In this document: positions 25,177 to 34,160 of the stretch, one piece after another
Numbering within the stretch: the stretch's first letter is position 1
Layout of the letters: each line of letters opens with the position of its first letter
Assembly: GCA_964502095.1 (NCBI GenBank)
Contig: CAZCUF010000006.1
Location: forward strand, 149,085 to 213,084
Direction: 5' to 3'
Length of the DNA stretch: 64,000 nucleotides
Origin: JACPVF01 sp964502095
Lineage (GTDB): Bacteria; Chloroflexota; Anaerolineae; Anaerolineales; Villigracilaceae
Made by a program: the position numbers and the translations under genes
Notes under the pieces: model-generated
What the model saw: the letters and a program-made list of their open reading frames with translations, nothing else
Told to the model about the DNA's origin: nothing
The model's database searches: none

Positions 25177-27357
25177 ATGCCGAAGATGATCTTGCAAGGT
25201 TTTCTCAAGCGATACTTCCGCCGCATTCCCATTTTTGCTTTGGGCAGTGCGGTTTTTCTAAGTTTCGCCCATCATGCAATTCGCTTTTGGGAGTTTCCGG
25301 CATGGATCATGACGGCTGTTTTCATCCTGGGTGCGTCCTCGCTGACCTGGCTCCTGTCCAGAGTCTTATCAAAGCTGACGCCTCGCGTAGAGCGAATCCC
25401 GGCCAAACGCTTCGTATTGCTGGTCGTCTTTGCGGTTCTGTCAGGAGGATTTTTTTCGTGGCGCGTATATCAAGTCCCGGACGATTACCAAAGCATGACG
25501 ATCACGCCCAACCTGACCCGGGAACAAACTGTAAAATTGGTCGAGCTCAAAGCGGATGGGACGATTGTCCGCTTGAAGGAAGCGGCGCGCCTAAGCGACT
25601 GGCAGGAACAAGGCGGCGCTTATTACGCAACGAAAGATTCGAAGCCCATTACGTTATCGTTCCGACGCGCTGTGAACGCGCCAGTTTCAATTCTTTTCGA
25701 GCGACAGCCGCAAGGCGGACGAGTACAAGTCGCCTTTGAGCATGAGATCAGTCAAATAAATTTACAAGGCGCGGAAAACGAAGAAGCGGCTCTTGAATTT
25801 ACCACCAGATATCGCGGCCTGCCGAACTGGTTGTTCATCCCCGCGCTGATTTTGATCGATCTCATAACCTTCAGTTCGCTGGCCTTCGTCATCCTGTTGT
25901 TACAGGAACTCGGACAGAAACAGGTTTCGGTTCGAAAAGAAGCGGGTGAACGATTCGCGTCCCATCGCCTCAACCTGATCATCCTGCTCGGCGCGGGCCT
26001 CCTCCTGCACTCGATCAACATCCTCACAACGCCTTTGGGGTTGGTGGCCGACAGCCCGGCATATTTGGCGGGCGCACTGCATTGGCTGCAGTTTGGCGAC
26101 CTAGCCGGCGTGCCTGTGTTTCGCGGACCGGGCACTACCTTTTTATTCGCTCCGATTCTATGGGCTTTCGGGCGCGACCCGTGGGGCATGCAGATTTTTC
26201 TGCACTTCATCGCGCTGGCTTGTATCCCACTCGGTTATTGGCTGGGATGGCAGATTAGCGCGCGACGATGGCTGGCCTTCGCCGCCGGGTCGCTCGCGGC
26301 GCTCACGCCCGATCTGTTCTGGTATTCGAACGTGATCATGTCCGATTTGCCAAATCTATTTTTTATTTTGCTGTATTGCACCTTATTGATCTCGGCCATG
26401 CGAGGCCCGCGCTTTCGCACAATATTGGCAGTCATGCTCACAGCTTCGTTTGCCGCGCTGTTGCGGTCGGAAAATATCCTGCTGTTATTATTGGCGTTAC
26501 TGTTTCTAGCCGTCCCACAGAATCCTCCGCGGCGTGAAGTTCCGCTCAAGCTATTGGGCCGGCTCGCCTTGGCATTGGGGCTGGCCTGTATTCCGTTGAT
26601 CGCGTGGGCCGCGTACTTCAATCAGCTTTATGGTTTCGTCAGTTTGGGCAATCATGCGGGCGTGGTGTTATACGACGGCTGGGTCTATTATGGCGATGCC
26701 AGCAAGCTTTCGTTCTCCGATTCAAATTCGTCCGCCATGCGAACGATCAAAACGGTAACAGCGCAATATCCCGCCGCGGTCACCGACCCAACCGGCACAC
26801 CGACGAGTCTGGAACTGTACCCAAGCCTGATGAAAGCCGGTTATTCGAATCTCGAGGCATTTCAACTGATGGAACAGGCCGCGCTGGATTCGATGCGCAA
26901 AGATTACAGCCTGACTCTTAAATTGCTGTTCATCAAAATAAAAGCCGCGTTCGAGCCTGAACTCGCGCTGAACGAGACCTATCCGCTTCCCGGCGAGCCG
27001 ATCTCGATCAGCGCAATGAAGCAGGAATACTTCGATGATCAGTCTCTCAGCCTGCCGCCCTTAATTCGGATTCAACGCTTCGTCAATCGAGCAATCGATT
27101 GGGTCTATCCTGCCGTGATTCCCGCGTGGGCCTGGTTCGGCGTTCTGGCACTAACCTTCAGCCTGTTGCGTTCCCCTTCACGGATTTGGCTGGCTTTGGT
27201 TTTGATCGTCGCCACGCGCATCTTCATTCCCGCCGTCATGGCTCTTACAAGCTGGCGTTATACGCTCGCCGGCTGGATTCCATTGCAAATCATCGCTGTG
27301 GATTGGATCGTCGTTTTAGCGCTGGGGCTGAAGGGATTACTCAAAGAGGAACTTTAA
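25177..27357 (+). CDS. GT39-like membrane glycosyltransferase
   Basis: The 726-residue protein has about 13 transmembrane segments. An N-terminal helix group is followed by an extracytoplasmic domain (about residues 100-215) and then a PMT/ArnT-like core. That core has LVADSPAYLAGALHW, an acidic first loop as in lipid-phosphate-sugar transferases, and a later SNVIMSDLPNLFFI segment. The family moves sugars from polyprenyl phosphate to lipids or proteins outside the membrane. The donor and acceptor are unknown. It ends 19 bp before the convergent P450 gene. Confidence 0.7.
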   Translation: MPKMILQGFLKRYFRRIPIFALGSAVFLSFAHHAIRFWEFPAWIMTAVFILGASSLTWLLSRVLSKLTPRVERIPAKRFVLLVVFAVLSGGFFSWRVYQVPDDYQSMTITPNLTREQTVKLVELKADGTIVRLKEAARLSDWQEQGGAYYATKDSKPITLSFRRAVNAPVSILFERQPQGGRVQVAFEHEISQINLQGAENEEAALEFTTRYRGLPNWLFIPALILIDLITFSSLAFVILLLQELGQKQVSVRKEAGERFASHRLNLIILLGAGLLLHSINILTTPLGLVADSPAYLAGALHWLQFGDLAGVPVFRGPGTTFLFAPILWAFGRDPWGMQIFLHFIALACIPLGYWLGWQISARRWLAFAAGSLAALTPDLFWYSNVIMSDLPNLFFILLYCTLLISAMRGPRFRTILAVMLTASFAALLRSENILLLLLALLFLAVPQNPPRREVPLKLLGRLALALGLACIPLIAWAAYFNQLYGFVSLGNHAGVVLYDGWVYYGDASKLSFSDSNSSAMRTIKTVTAQYPAAVTDPTGTPTSLELYPSLMKAGYSNLEAFQLMEQAALDSMRKDYSLTLKLLFIKIKAAFEPELALNETYPLPGEPISISAMKQEYFDDQSLSLPPLIRIQRFVNRAIDWVYPAVIPAWAWFGVLALTFSLLRSPSRIWLALVLIVATRIFIPAVMALTSWRYTLAGWIPLQIIAVDWIVVLALGLKGLLKEEL

Positions 27358-27376
27358 CTCATCTCGACCTAACAGG

Positions 27377-28699
27377 TTACGCGTGCAGGCTCATCAGCAC
27401 ATCGCGGTTGGGGCGTAAAACGAACAAGGCCTGCGGATGAACCTCCGCACCGGGGACGGAATGCAGTTCAAAACGCTGGAGCACACAGGCAATCACCAGC
27501 GCGGCTTCCATCAGGCCAAAGCTATTGCCGATACACTGACGCGGTCCCGCGCCGAACGGGATATACGAAAACTTATTGCGTCCTTTGGAATGTTCCGGCG
27601 AGAACCGTTCGGGGTCGAAGACCTCGGGCTGATCCCAAAAACCGGGATGATGATGAAGCGTATAAATACAAACGGCGAGCACAGTATCGGCGGGAACGGA
27701 ATATCCATCGATCACATCATCGCTGACGGCGCGGCGGCCCAACGTCCAGGCGGGCGGAAAGAGACGCAGGCTTTCATCCAGCGTCATGCGCACCAACGGC
27801 AGGTTATCCAAATCGGAATAACGCGGCAGGCGGCCATTCAACATCTCGCGCACGTCGCGGCGCAGATGAGCGAGCACAGATAAATTCTGCGAGAGCAGGT
27901 GCCAGGTCCACGTCAGGGCTGAAGCGGTGGTTTCATAACCGGCCAGCATCAGGGTCATGACTTGATTGCGCAATTGCTGGTCATCCATGCCCGCGCCTTC
28001 ATCGCGGACTTGAAGCATGGAGCTTAATAAATCGCCGCCGTCGCGGAAATTTTGTTTGCGCTGTCGGATGATGCGATCCACAATTTCGCCGAAGTCGCGC
28101 GCCGACTCGATCAAATGCGGATTGCTGGGTTTCTCGAGATAGCTCGCGGCCCGGTTGATGATCTCGCCCACCTGGCGGACTTCGCCGCCCAGGTCCACAC
28201 CGAAGAGCGAACGCGTGGTAATCGTGAGCGTGAGCGCCGCCATTTCACGGGCAATATCAATCGGACGGTCGGCTTCGTAAGCCTTCTGCCACTGCTCGAG
28301 CATGTCCTGTGTGGCTTGCACGATCATGCCGTCCAGTTGTTCGATGCGCGTGTGATGAAAAGCAGGTTGCATCATGCGCCGTTGTTTGCGCCAGCGCTCG
28401 CCTTCGGAGGTCAGCAAGCCTTCGCCCACCACTTTGGTAAACAGCCGGTTGGAATACGTGTCCTTGGTGTAGTTGCGGTTGTTATCCACCAGCACATGGC
28501 GGATATGATCCGGATGATTGATGAGAAAAGCCGGCTCGGGCGCGGGGCGATAACAGACAATATCGCCGTACTGGGACGCGATGCTTTGGAAGAATTGGAG
28601 CGGACTGCGCGCCATTTCGCGGATGCTGTGCCCGCTGACAACTGGCGGCAGACGGCGGCCCTGAGAGGCCGCATCTTGATCAAGGGTGGAATGATTCAT
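27377..28699 (-). CDS. Cytochrome P450
   Basis: P450 enzymes oxygenate organic substrates using heme and an electron-transfer partner. The 440-residue soluble protein shows all landmarks: the I-helix AGYETTASA, the K-helix DESLRLFPP (ExxR), PERFSPE, and the heme-binding loop FGAGPRQCIG with the thiolate Cys. It resembles CYP102/CYP110-like bacterial enzymes that act on fatty acids or terpenoids. No reductase or ferredoxin gene is adjacent. I take the ATG at 28699; a start 12 codons upstream (28735) is also possible. Confidence 0.92.
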   Translation of the reverse strand: MNHSTLDQDAASQGRRLPPVVSGHSIREMARSPLQFFQSIASQYGDIVCYRPAPEPAFLINHPDHIRHVLVDNNRNYTKDTYSNRLFTKVVGEGLLTSEGERWRKQRRMMQPAFHHTRIEQLDGMIVQATQDMLEQWQKAYEADRPIDIAREMAALTLTITTRSLFGVDLGGEVRQVGEIINRAASYLEKPSNPHLIESARDFGEIVDRIIRQRKQNFRDGGDLLSSMLQVRDEGAGMDDQQLRNQVMTLMLAGYETTASALTWTWHLLSQNLSVLAHLRRDVREMLNGRLPRYSDLDNLPLVRMTLDESLRLFPPAWTLGRRAVSDDVIDGYSVPADTVLAVCIYTLHHHPGFWDQPEVFDPERFSPEHSKGRNKFSYIPFGAGPRQCIGNSFGLMEAALVIACVLQRFELHSVPGAEVHPQALFVLRPNRDVLMSLHA

Positions 28700-28914
28700 C
28701 GAGTATCCATAAACATTAAAGGAATAAAGATGCACGGAGTATACGAGGTGGAGTTGGAAAAATCAATGAGCAATTTTATAATTTCAGAAAACCCTGCGAT
28801 ATTCGGCATTTTGGCCTTCAAAAAAGTGACATTTGGCAGTTACTCCCGCAACCAATATTTCGGCGAAGTACAGTAGAATAATTTATTTATAAGGGTCTTA
28901 ACGGCAGGCAAATC

Positions 28915-31131
28915 ATGAACCAACGAATCGGAATCCTTACCAGCGGCGGCGACGCGCAAGGCATGAACGCGGCGGTGCGGGCGGTCGTCCGCACGGCGCT
29001 AAATAAAGGCGCGGAAGTATATGCCATCTACGAGGGCTATCAGGGCCTGGTGGATAACGGCGAATACATCAAAAAGATGAATTGGAATTCGGTGGGCGGC
29101 ATTATTCAATTGGGCGGAACCGTGATCGGGTCGGCGCGCTGTGAAGCGTTTCTCACGCACGAGGGCCGCAGACAGGCGGCGCGTAATTTGATCCGCGCGG
29201 GAATCGACAAGCTGATCGTCGTCGGAGGCGATGGCTCGCTGACCGGGGCTCATGTGTTTCATCAGGAATGGCCTGCGCTCGTCTCCGAACTCGTGGAACT
29301 CGGCGAGATCGATACCGGACAGGCCGCGGCCTGCCCGAATCTTTCCATCGTCGGGTTGGTCGGTTCGATTGATAACGATTTCTCCGGCACAGATATGACC
29401 ATCGGAACCGATACCGCCCTGCATCGCATTACCGAAGCGGTGGATGCCATCACCAGCACCGCGGCAAGTCACCAGCGCACATTCGTCGTCAAAGTGATGG
29501 GACGCAATTGCGGTTATCTCGCGTTGATGGGCGCGCTGGCTTGCGGCGCAGATTGGGTGTTGATTCCCGAAGCGCCGCCGGATGTGGAGAACTGGGGAAC
29601 AGTGATGGCCGAACGCCTCAAAGCCGGACGCAAAGCTGGCCGCCGCGACAGTATCGTGATCCTGGCTGAGGGCGCGCGTGATCACCACGGAAATTACATC
29701 GGCAGTAGCGACGTACAACGCGTGCTGGAGGCAGAACTGCACGAGGAAGTACGCGTGACTGTGCTGGGACACGTTCAGCGCGGCGGGCGGCCCAGCGCGT
29801 TCGACCGCACGCTCAGCACCCTGATGGGACACGAGGCCGTCCATACGATCCTCGACGCCAAACCTGAAGATGAACCGGTGGTGATCGGCATTCGCAATAA
29901 CCGCATGACTCACCTGCCGTTGATGGAAAGCGTGCATAGAACGCGGGCTGTGGCCGAGGCGATCAACGCGGGAGACTACGAACGCGCCATGTCCCTGCGC
30001 AGTACCTCGTTCAAAGACGCATTCAGCACGTTCAAGACCATGGTGCGCGCCCTGCCTCACCCTCTGGACCCGGCAAAGGAACACTTCCGCATTGCAGTGC
30101 TGAACGCGGGCGCGCCGTCGCCGGGCATGAACACCGCCTCGCGCGCCGCCATTCGCCTCGGGTTGGACGCGGGACACGTGATGCTGGGAGTCCGCAACGG
30201 GTTCGAGGGGTTGATCGAAGGCCAAGTGGAGGAAATGAACTGGATGAACGTGAGCGGCTGGGCTTCGCGCGGCGGATCGATGCTGGGAACCACGCGCCGG
30301 GTCCCGAAAGGACGCGACTTGCACGCCATCGCACGCGTCATCGAAGATCAACACATTAACGCCCTGTTGATGATCGGCGGCTGGAGCGCATACGAGTCGG
30401 CTCACGGTTTCCTGACCAGCCGATCGAACTTTCCATCTTTCAATATTCCGATGATCTGTTTGCCGGCTTCCATCAACAATAACCTGCCGGGCTCCGAATT
30501 CAGCATCGGTGCGGATACGGCCTTGAACAGCATTGTGGATGCTGTGGACAAGATCAAACAATCGGCTGTGGCCACGCGGCGCTGTTTCGTGGTGGAAGTA
30601 ATGGGACATTATTGCGGCTACCTGGCTTTGATGGGCGGCATGGCCACCGGCGCGGAACGTGTTTATCTGCATGAAGAGGGTATCAAACTACGCGATCTGC
30701 AAATGGACGTGGAGGATCTTCTGAACGGCTTTCAGAGCGGGAAACGGCTGGGCTTGATGATCCGCAACGAGAGAGCCAACCCGGTCTACACCACGGAGTT
30801 CATCTGTTCGTTGTTCGAGGAGGAAGGCCGCGACATGTTCGACGCGCGTCCCGCCATCCTGGGCCATCTTCAACAAGGCGGCGATCCGTCCCCGTTCGAC
30901 CGTATTCAAGCCACGCGGCTGGCAGGCATGTGCCTGGAATATTTAACCGAACAATGCAGGCAGGGCGGGCACGAAAGCTCGTTCATCGGCATGCAAAACG
31001 GCAAAATCCAATTTCACGATATGCGCGATTTCGACCGCATGATCGACTCCGAATATCAGCGCCCCAAAGAACAATGGTGGCTGGAGCTGAAAGGCATTGC
31101 CGGCCTGCTGGCACAGCCAGGACCGCAGTAA
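28915..31131 (+). CDS. pfkA: Double-length 6-phosphofructokinase, eukaryote-like
   Basis: PFK makes fructose-1,6-bisphosphate in glycolysis. Bacterial enzymes are about 320-360 residues, but this product has 738 and contains two PFK domains in tandem. The N-half (1-370) keeps GGDGS and the catalytic GSIDNDFSGTDMTIG. The C-half (about 385-738) has GGWS in place of GGDGS and PASINNNLPGSEFSIGADT in place of the TIDND motif, so its catalytic Asp is lost. The same division of labour, and closely similar wording, is known from animal and fungal PFK, where the C-half became an allosteric site. It is a single gene with its own promoter region. Confidence 0.9.
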   Translation: MNQRIGILTSGGDAQGMNAAVRAVVRTALNKGAEVYAIYEGYQGLVDNGEYIKKMNWNSVGGIIQLGGTVIGSARCEAFLTHEGRRQAARNLIRAGIDKLIVVGGDGSLTGAHVFHQEWPALVSELVELGEIDTGQAAACPNLSIVGLVGSIDNDFSGTDMTIGTDTALHRITEAVDAITSTAASHQRTFVVKVMGRNCGYLALMGALACGADWVLIPEAPPDVENWGTVMAERLKAGRKAGRRDSIVILAEGARDHHGNYIGSSDVQRVLEAELHEEVRVTVLGHVQRGGRPSAFDRTLSTLMGHEAVHTILDAKPEDEPVVIGIRNNRMTHLPLMESVHRTRAVAEAINAGDYERAMSLRSTSFKDAFSTFKTMVRALPHPLDPAKEHFRIAVLNAGAPSPGMNTASRAAIRLGLDAGHVMLGVRNGFEGLIEGQVEEMNWMNVSGWASRGGSMLGTTRRVPKGRDLHAIARVIEDQHINALLMIGGWSAYESAHGFLTSRSNFPSFNIPMICLPASINNNLPGSEFSIGADTALNSIVDAVDKIKQSAVATRRCFVVEVMGHYCGYLALMGGMATGAERVYLHEEGIKLRDLQMDVEDLLNGFQSGKRLGLMIRNERANPVYTTEFICSLFEEEGRDMFDARPAILGHLQQGGDPSPFDRIQATRLAGMCLEYLTEQCRQGGHESSFIGMQNGKIQFHDMRDFDRMIDSEYQRPKEQWWLELKGIAGLLAQPGPQ

Positions 31132-31208
31132 GCAAAATGGAGCCGAGCGCCCGTCTATGATGCGCTGGGCCTGCTCGTCATCGAAGCATTGACCCAGCGC
31201 GAACAAAT

Positions 31209-31979
31209 CTAAAACCGCAAGTGTTTGACTTCTTCCCCGTTATTGATCAGTTCCCTGAGCGAATCAATGCCGATACGCAGATGCACATCCATATATTTCT
31301 GCGTCACTTTTTTATCGCTTTTGGCAGTCTTCACGCCGCTGGAGATCATGGGTTGGTCGGAGACCAGCAGTAAGGCTCCCGATGGGATCCTGTTGTAAAA
31401 GCCGGCGACAAAAAGCGTGGCGGTCTCCATATCAATCGCCATCACGCGAATGCGGCGCAGATATTTTTTGAATTCCTCATCATGCTCCCAGACGCGCCGG
31501 TTGGTTGTGAATACGGTGCCGGTCCAATAATCGCGCGCATAGTTGCGGATCGTCGCGGAAACGGCTTTTTGAAGATTAAAGGCCGGCAGGGCCGGGACCT
31601 CGGGCGGGAAATAATCGTTCGAGGCGCCCTCTCCGCGAATCGCCGCAATGGGCAGGATCAGATCCCCGACCTTGCTCTTTTTCTTGAGTCCGCCGCACTT
31701 GCCGAGGAAGAGACAAGCCTGAGGCCTGATGGCGCTCAACAGGTCCATGATGGTGGCGGCGTTGGCGCTTCCCATCCCAAAGTTGATCAGCGTAATGCCT
31801 TCCGCTGTGACGTTGGGCATGGGTTTCCCCTCGCCGCGGATGGGAACGTTGAACCATTCCGAGAATGTATGCAAATACGCTTCGAAGTTGACGAGCAAAA
31901 TATACTGGCCGAAATCCTTGAGAGCCGTATCGGTATAGCGCGGAAGCCAGTTGCGTACGATCTCTTCTTTTGTTTTCAT
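31209..31979 (-). CDS. amn: AMP nucleosidase
   Basis: AMP nucleosidase splits AMP into adenine and ribose-5-phosphate. The 256-residue protein has the nucleoside phosphorylase fold: LINFGMGSANAATIMDLL for the phosphate/ribose loop, FLGKCGGL, VGDLILPIAAIRGEG, and AIDMETATLFVAG containing the family Glu. It lacks the long N-terminal domain of the E. coli enzyme, as in the shorter Bacteroides/Chloroflexota type. I use the ATG at 31979, with GGAG 9 nt upstream. It is convergent with the PFK gene and 77 bp away. Confidence 0.88.
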   Translation of the reverse strand: MKTKEEIVRNWLPRYTDTALKDFGQYILLVNFEAYLHTFSEWFNVPIRGEGKPMPNVTAEGITLINFGMGSANAATIMDLLSAIRPQACLFLGKCGGLKKKSKVGDLILPIAAIRGEGASNDYFPPEVPALPAFNLQKAVSATIRNYARDYWTGTVFTTNRRVWEHDEEFKKYLRRIRVMAIDMETATLFVAGFYNRIPSGALLLVSDQPMISSGVKTAKSDKKVTQKYMDVHLRIGIDSLRELINNGEEVKHLRF

Positions 31980-32213
31980 GGGAAGACTCCAAAGAGTGAA
32001 ATGCGGTTTAGGATTAATCTTACCTGAAATTAAGTTCCGCGTCTTCCTTGGATAATAGCAAACGGCGCATGGAATAAGCATAAAGCCGAGGCGCGGTTCC
32101 GATTAGAAAAGACTCATTCAAATCGTCGTGGAATCGTTTGAATGACGCAGGGAAGCCGTCCAGTATGGCTGGCAGATCGATGATACAGTTGCGTTCTCTT
32201 CTCCTCCTGAGCA

Positions 32214-32254
32214 AAACGGAAAGAGCCGGTTTGGAGGCCCGGCTCTTTCCGTTT
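32214..32254. terminator. Strong hairpin upstream of amn
   Basis: AACGGAAAGAGCCGG and CCGGCTCTTTCCGTT form a 15-bp perfect stem with a short loop and T-rich 3' side. It lies between amn and the next + strand gene. No convincing gene occupies 31980-32213. Confidence 0.75.
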
Positions 32255-32341
32255 AAATCAATATTTTGCGGAGGTTTTCAAATATAATCGGCTGTGTAAA
32301 AGCCGTGAATACTCTTAGCTAAAACCAAAGGAAAATCCATT

Positions 32342-32557
32342 ATGGAAACAACATCCTGCCCAAAATGCAAAACATCCATGGACGAAGGTTATATGAGTTG
32401 GCCGGGGAACAGCTCATCGGGATACGTGTCCAAAAAACAAACAGGGATGCTCAGGGTCGTGACGAAAATATCGCAGGCGCGAGCCTGCCCGAACTGCGGA
32501 TTTGTGGAAATGTATCTCGACCCGAATGAGTTGAAGCCAAAATTATCCGGGAAGTAA
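32342..32557 (+). CDS. Zinc-ribbon protein, DUF6487-like
   Basis: The 71-residue protein has CPKC near residue 6 and CPNCGF near residue 50, the two halves of a zinc ribbon, separated by a hydrophilic stretch with GYMSWPG. This matches small DUF6487-type proteins of unknown role. A TATAAT box at about 32283 and an AAAGGA site before the ATG support expression. It is the last core-like gene before the accessory island. Confidence 0.75.
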   Translation: METTSCPKCKTSMDEGYMSWPGNSSSGYVSKKQTGMLRVVTKISQARACPNCGFVEMYLDPNELKPKLSGK

Positions 32558-32819
32558 ATCCGTAGAATCGTTGAACAGAGAACGGCTTGTTCTTGCGGAA
32601 CGCTTAACTTGAAACCTTGAATTTCTTCGCAAGGATAGGATTCAACACCATGCCCTTTCCTCGCGAAGCGTCCCCGAAGTGACACTTGCGCCGCGCTGCG
32701 CGTAGCACAGTGCAGGTGACATAGGGGATCAGGAAAGGGGCAACTCAACACGCCGATCAATCACCACAATCGGGGAAAGGTCCCTCCCCTCCCATGTTTG
32801 GTTTTGACCTTCTCACCAG
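32558..32819. other. Left edge of accessory island, repeat-rich
   Basis: No gene is seen. At 32771-32810 there is GGGGAAAGGTC...CCTCCC followed by GTTTGGTTTTG, which recurs at 42246-42286 and, in part, at 38806-38830. A CGCCGCGCTG...GTAGCAC block at about 32690 resembles 38774-38795. These shared fragments mark insertion boundaries. Confidence 0.5.
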
Positions 32820-33239
32820 TTACTTTAAATTTTCCAAGTAATCTTTTATGAGTCTAAGTTTTCTACTGTATTTCTTTTTCTCTATTTCACATTCCCAAAT
32901 TCTGATAACTTTCCACCCATCTTTCCTCAATGCCTTATTTACCATCTTACCTCGTTTTATATTACGTTCAATCTTTTCTTTCCAAAATCCTTTTTTCAGG
33001 CTGTCTCTCGGCTTCAAGCAAGTATGCCCATGCCAAAAACAACCATCTACGAAAACAACCAGACGACTCTTAGGAAAAACAAAATCAGGCTTACCCACCA
33101 AAGCCTGATTTCTTCTCCAACCAACAATTTTATGTTTCCTGAAAAGCCTTATTGTCGCAAGCTCGGTGGTTTCGTTTCCCTTTGACCGAATTGCACTCAT
33201 TACTTTTGAACGTTTCTCTTTAGAAATGAAATCTGTCAT
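32820..33239 (-). CDS. vsr: Very-short-patch repair endonuclease (Vsr)
   Basis: Vsr nicks DNA at T:G mismatches made by deamination of 5-methylcytosine. The 139-residue product has the start KRSKVMSAIRSKGNETTE, the metal-binding VGKPDFVFPKSRLVVFVDG region, and FVDGCFWHGHTC, with the catalytic Asp and the His pair, plus zinc-ligand cysteines. Full length. It is the last gene of a four-gene operon starting with a cytosine-5 methyltransferase, the modification whose damage Vsr repairs. Visibly AT-rich. Confidence 0.93.
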   Translation of the reverse strand: MTDFISKEKRSKVMSAIRSKGNETTELATIRLFRKHKIVGWRRNQALVGKPDFVFPKSRLVVFVDGCFWHGHTCLKPRDSLKKGFWKEKIERNIKRGKMVNKALRKDGWKVIRIWECEIEKKKYSRKLRLIKDYLENLK

Positions 33240-33263
33240 ACCTTACATAAACGCCTATATACA

Positions 33264-34160
33264 TCAGCTTAATAAACTAACAATGTCTGAGAAAGTTTGC
33301 TTGTATCTAAGGATTGTTTTCCTTAGCTCAGAACTAACATTGTCATCGAAAACATATTCTTCGCCCTGATGGCGAAACACATAAGCTCCATCATTATTAA
33401 TTTCAGGCTTTCCATGTGCTAGAAAGTTGCGTGGCTTCAATATTTCAACTATAAAATCCCCAACTGTATTTAGGGCTTTTAATTTTTCATGACTATCAGA
33501 CAAACGCTGAAAATTTATCCAACGTTTATAACTGTCGCTTAAATTGATCATTTCATCAACGTGTGGATTTTCAATAAAATTTGCAAGGCGCGTCTCTGCC
33601 TTTTTGTTTTGATCGGCTATCTGCTTTTGGAATTTTTTATAAATTGAACTTTGTTTTTCAGCAGGCAAATTAGGTATTCCTGCCCTTAGAATATCATCTA
33701 ATAAATGATCTAATTCTCCCAATTCTGCCATTACGATTCCCCGCATATTCTCTAAATCTAAAACTTTTCGAATTGCTTGACGTCCTACTTTATACACTTT
33801 CGACAAAATTACACTTCGGTTAGAAACAAAAACCCCCTCCAGCTGTTTTTCCCTTATAGCATCCCACAAATCACTTGCATTACCAGCAGTGTAAAAAATA
33901 ACTTCTGTGTAGATTGAATGATCTCTCAAATCAGCAATAAAATTTTGTCCCTCGCCATATTCTTCCAAATTACGGTCGATAACAATTAAATCAATTTTCT
34001 CGAAAGGCTTGTAGCTCCAGAACTCTTTAGGCGTTTTAACAAGCTTGATTTCAGGTTGAAAACCCCAAGATGAAATCTCTGACTTTAACCCATCTATATC
34101 TAAAATATCGAAGAACTCTTCTGTATCATCAAACCAAAGTATAGAATAGCTAAGCCTCAT
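33264..34160 (-). CDS. Receiver-like protein with C-terminal HEPN-like motif
   Basis: The 298-residue protein starts with a receiver domain: D11/D12 in WFDD, a phospho-acceptor D62 in LIVIDRNLEE, and T91 in FYTAGN. The conserved Lys near residue 114 seems replaced (VSNRS). A helical region of about 160 residues follows and contains RNFLAH (R244 to H249), which fits the RxxxxH motif of HEPN ribonucleases. Its start overlaps the preceding kinase-like gene by 4 nt (ATGA), so the two are probably a signalling pair. I propose a phosphorylation-controlled RNase effector; the HEPN call rests on a short motif. Confidence 0.65.
   Translation of the reverse strand: MRLSYSILWFDDTEEFFDILDIDGLKSEISSWGFQPEIKLVKTPKEFWSYKPFEKIDLIVIDRNLEEYGEGQNFIADLRDHSIYTEVIFYTAGNASDLWDAIREKQLEGVFVSNRSVILSKVYKVGRQAIRKVLDLENMRGIVMAELGELDHLLDDILRAGIPNLPAEKQSSIYKKFQKQIADQNKKAETRLANFIENPHVDEMINLSDSYKRWINFQRLSDSHEKLKALNTVGDFIVEILKPRNFLAHGKPEINNDGAYVFRHQGEEYVFDDNVSSELRKTILRYKQTFSDIVSLLS

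Noticed and set aside
28999..30672. 557-codon open frame opposite the phosphofructokinase gene
   Set aside because: Antisense shadow of a GC-rich conserved gene; its product is His/Arg-rich and resembles no family.
31132..31208. Gene remnant between pfk and amn
   Set aside because: Only 77 bp with no frame or motif that I can support.
32020..32214. Possible 64-residue gene upstream of amn
   Set aside because: No RBS, no promoter, begins at the edge of a terminator hairpin, and the product matches nothing.
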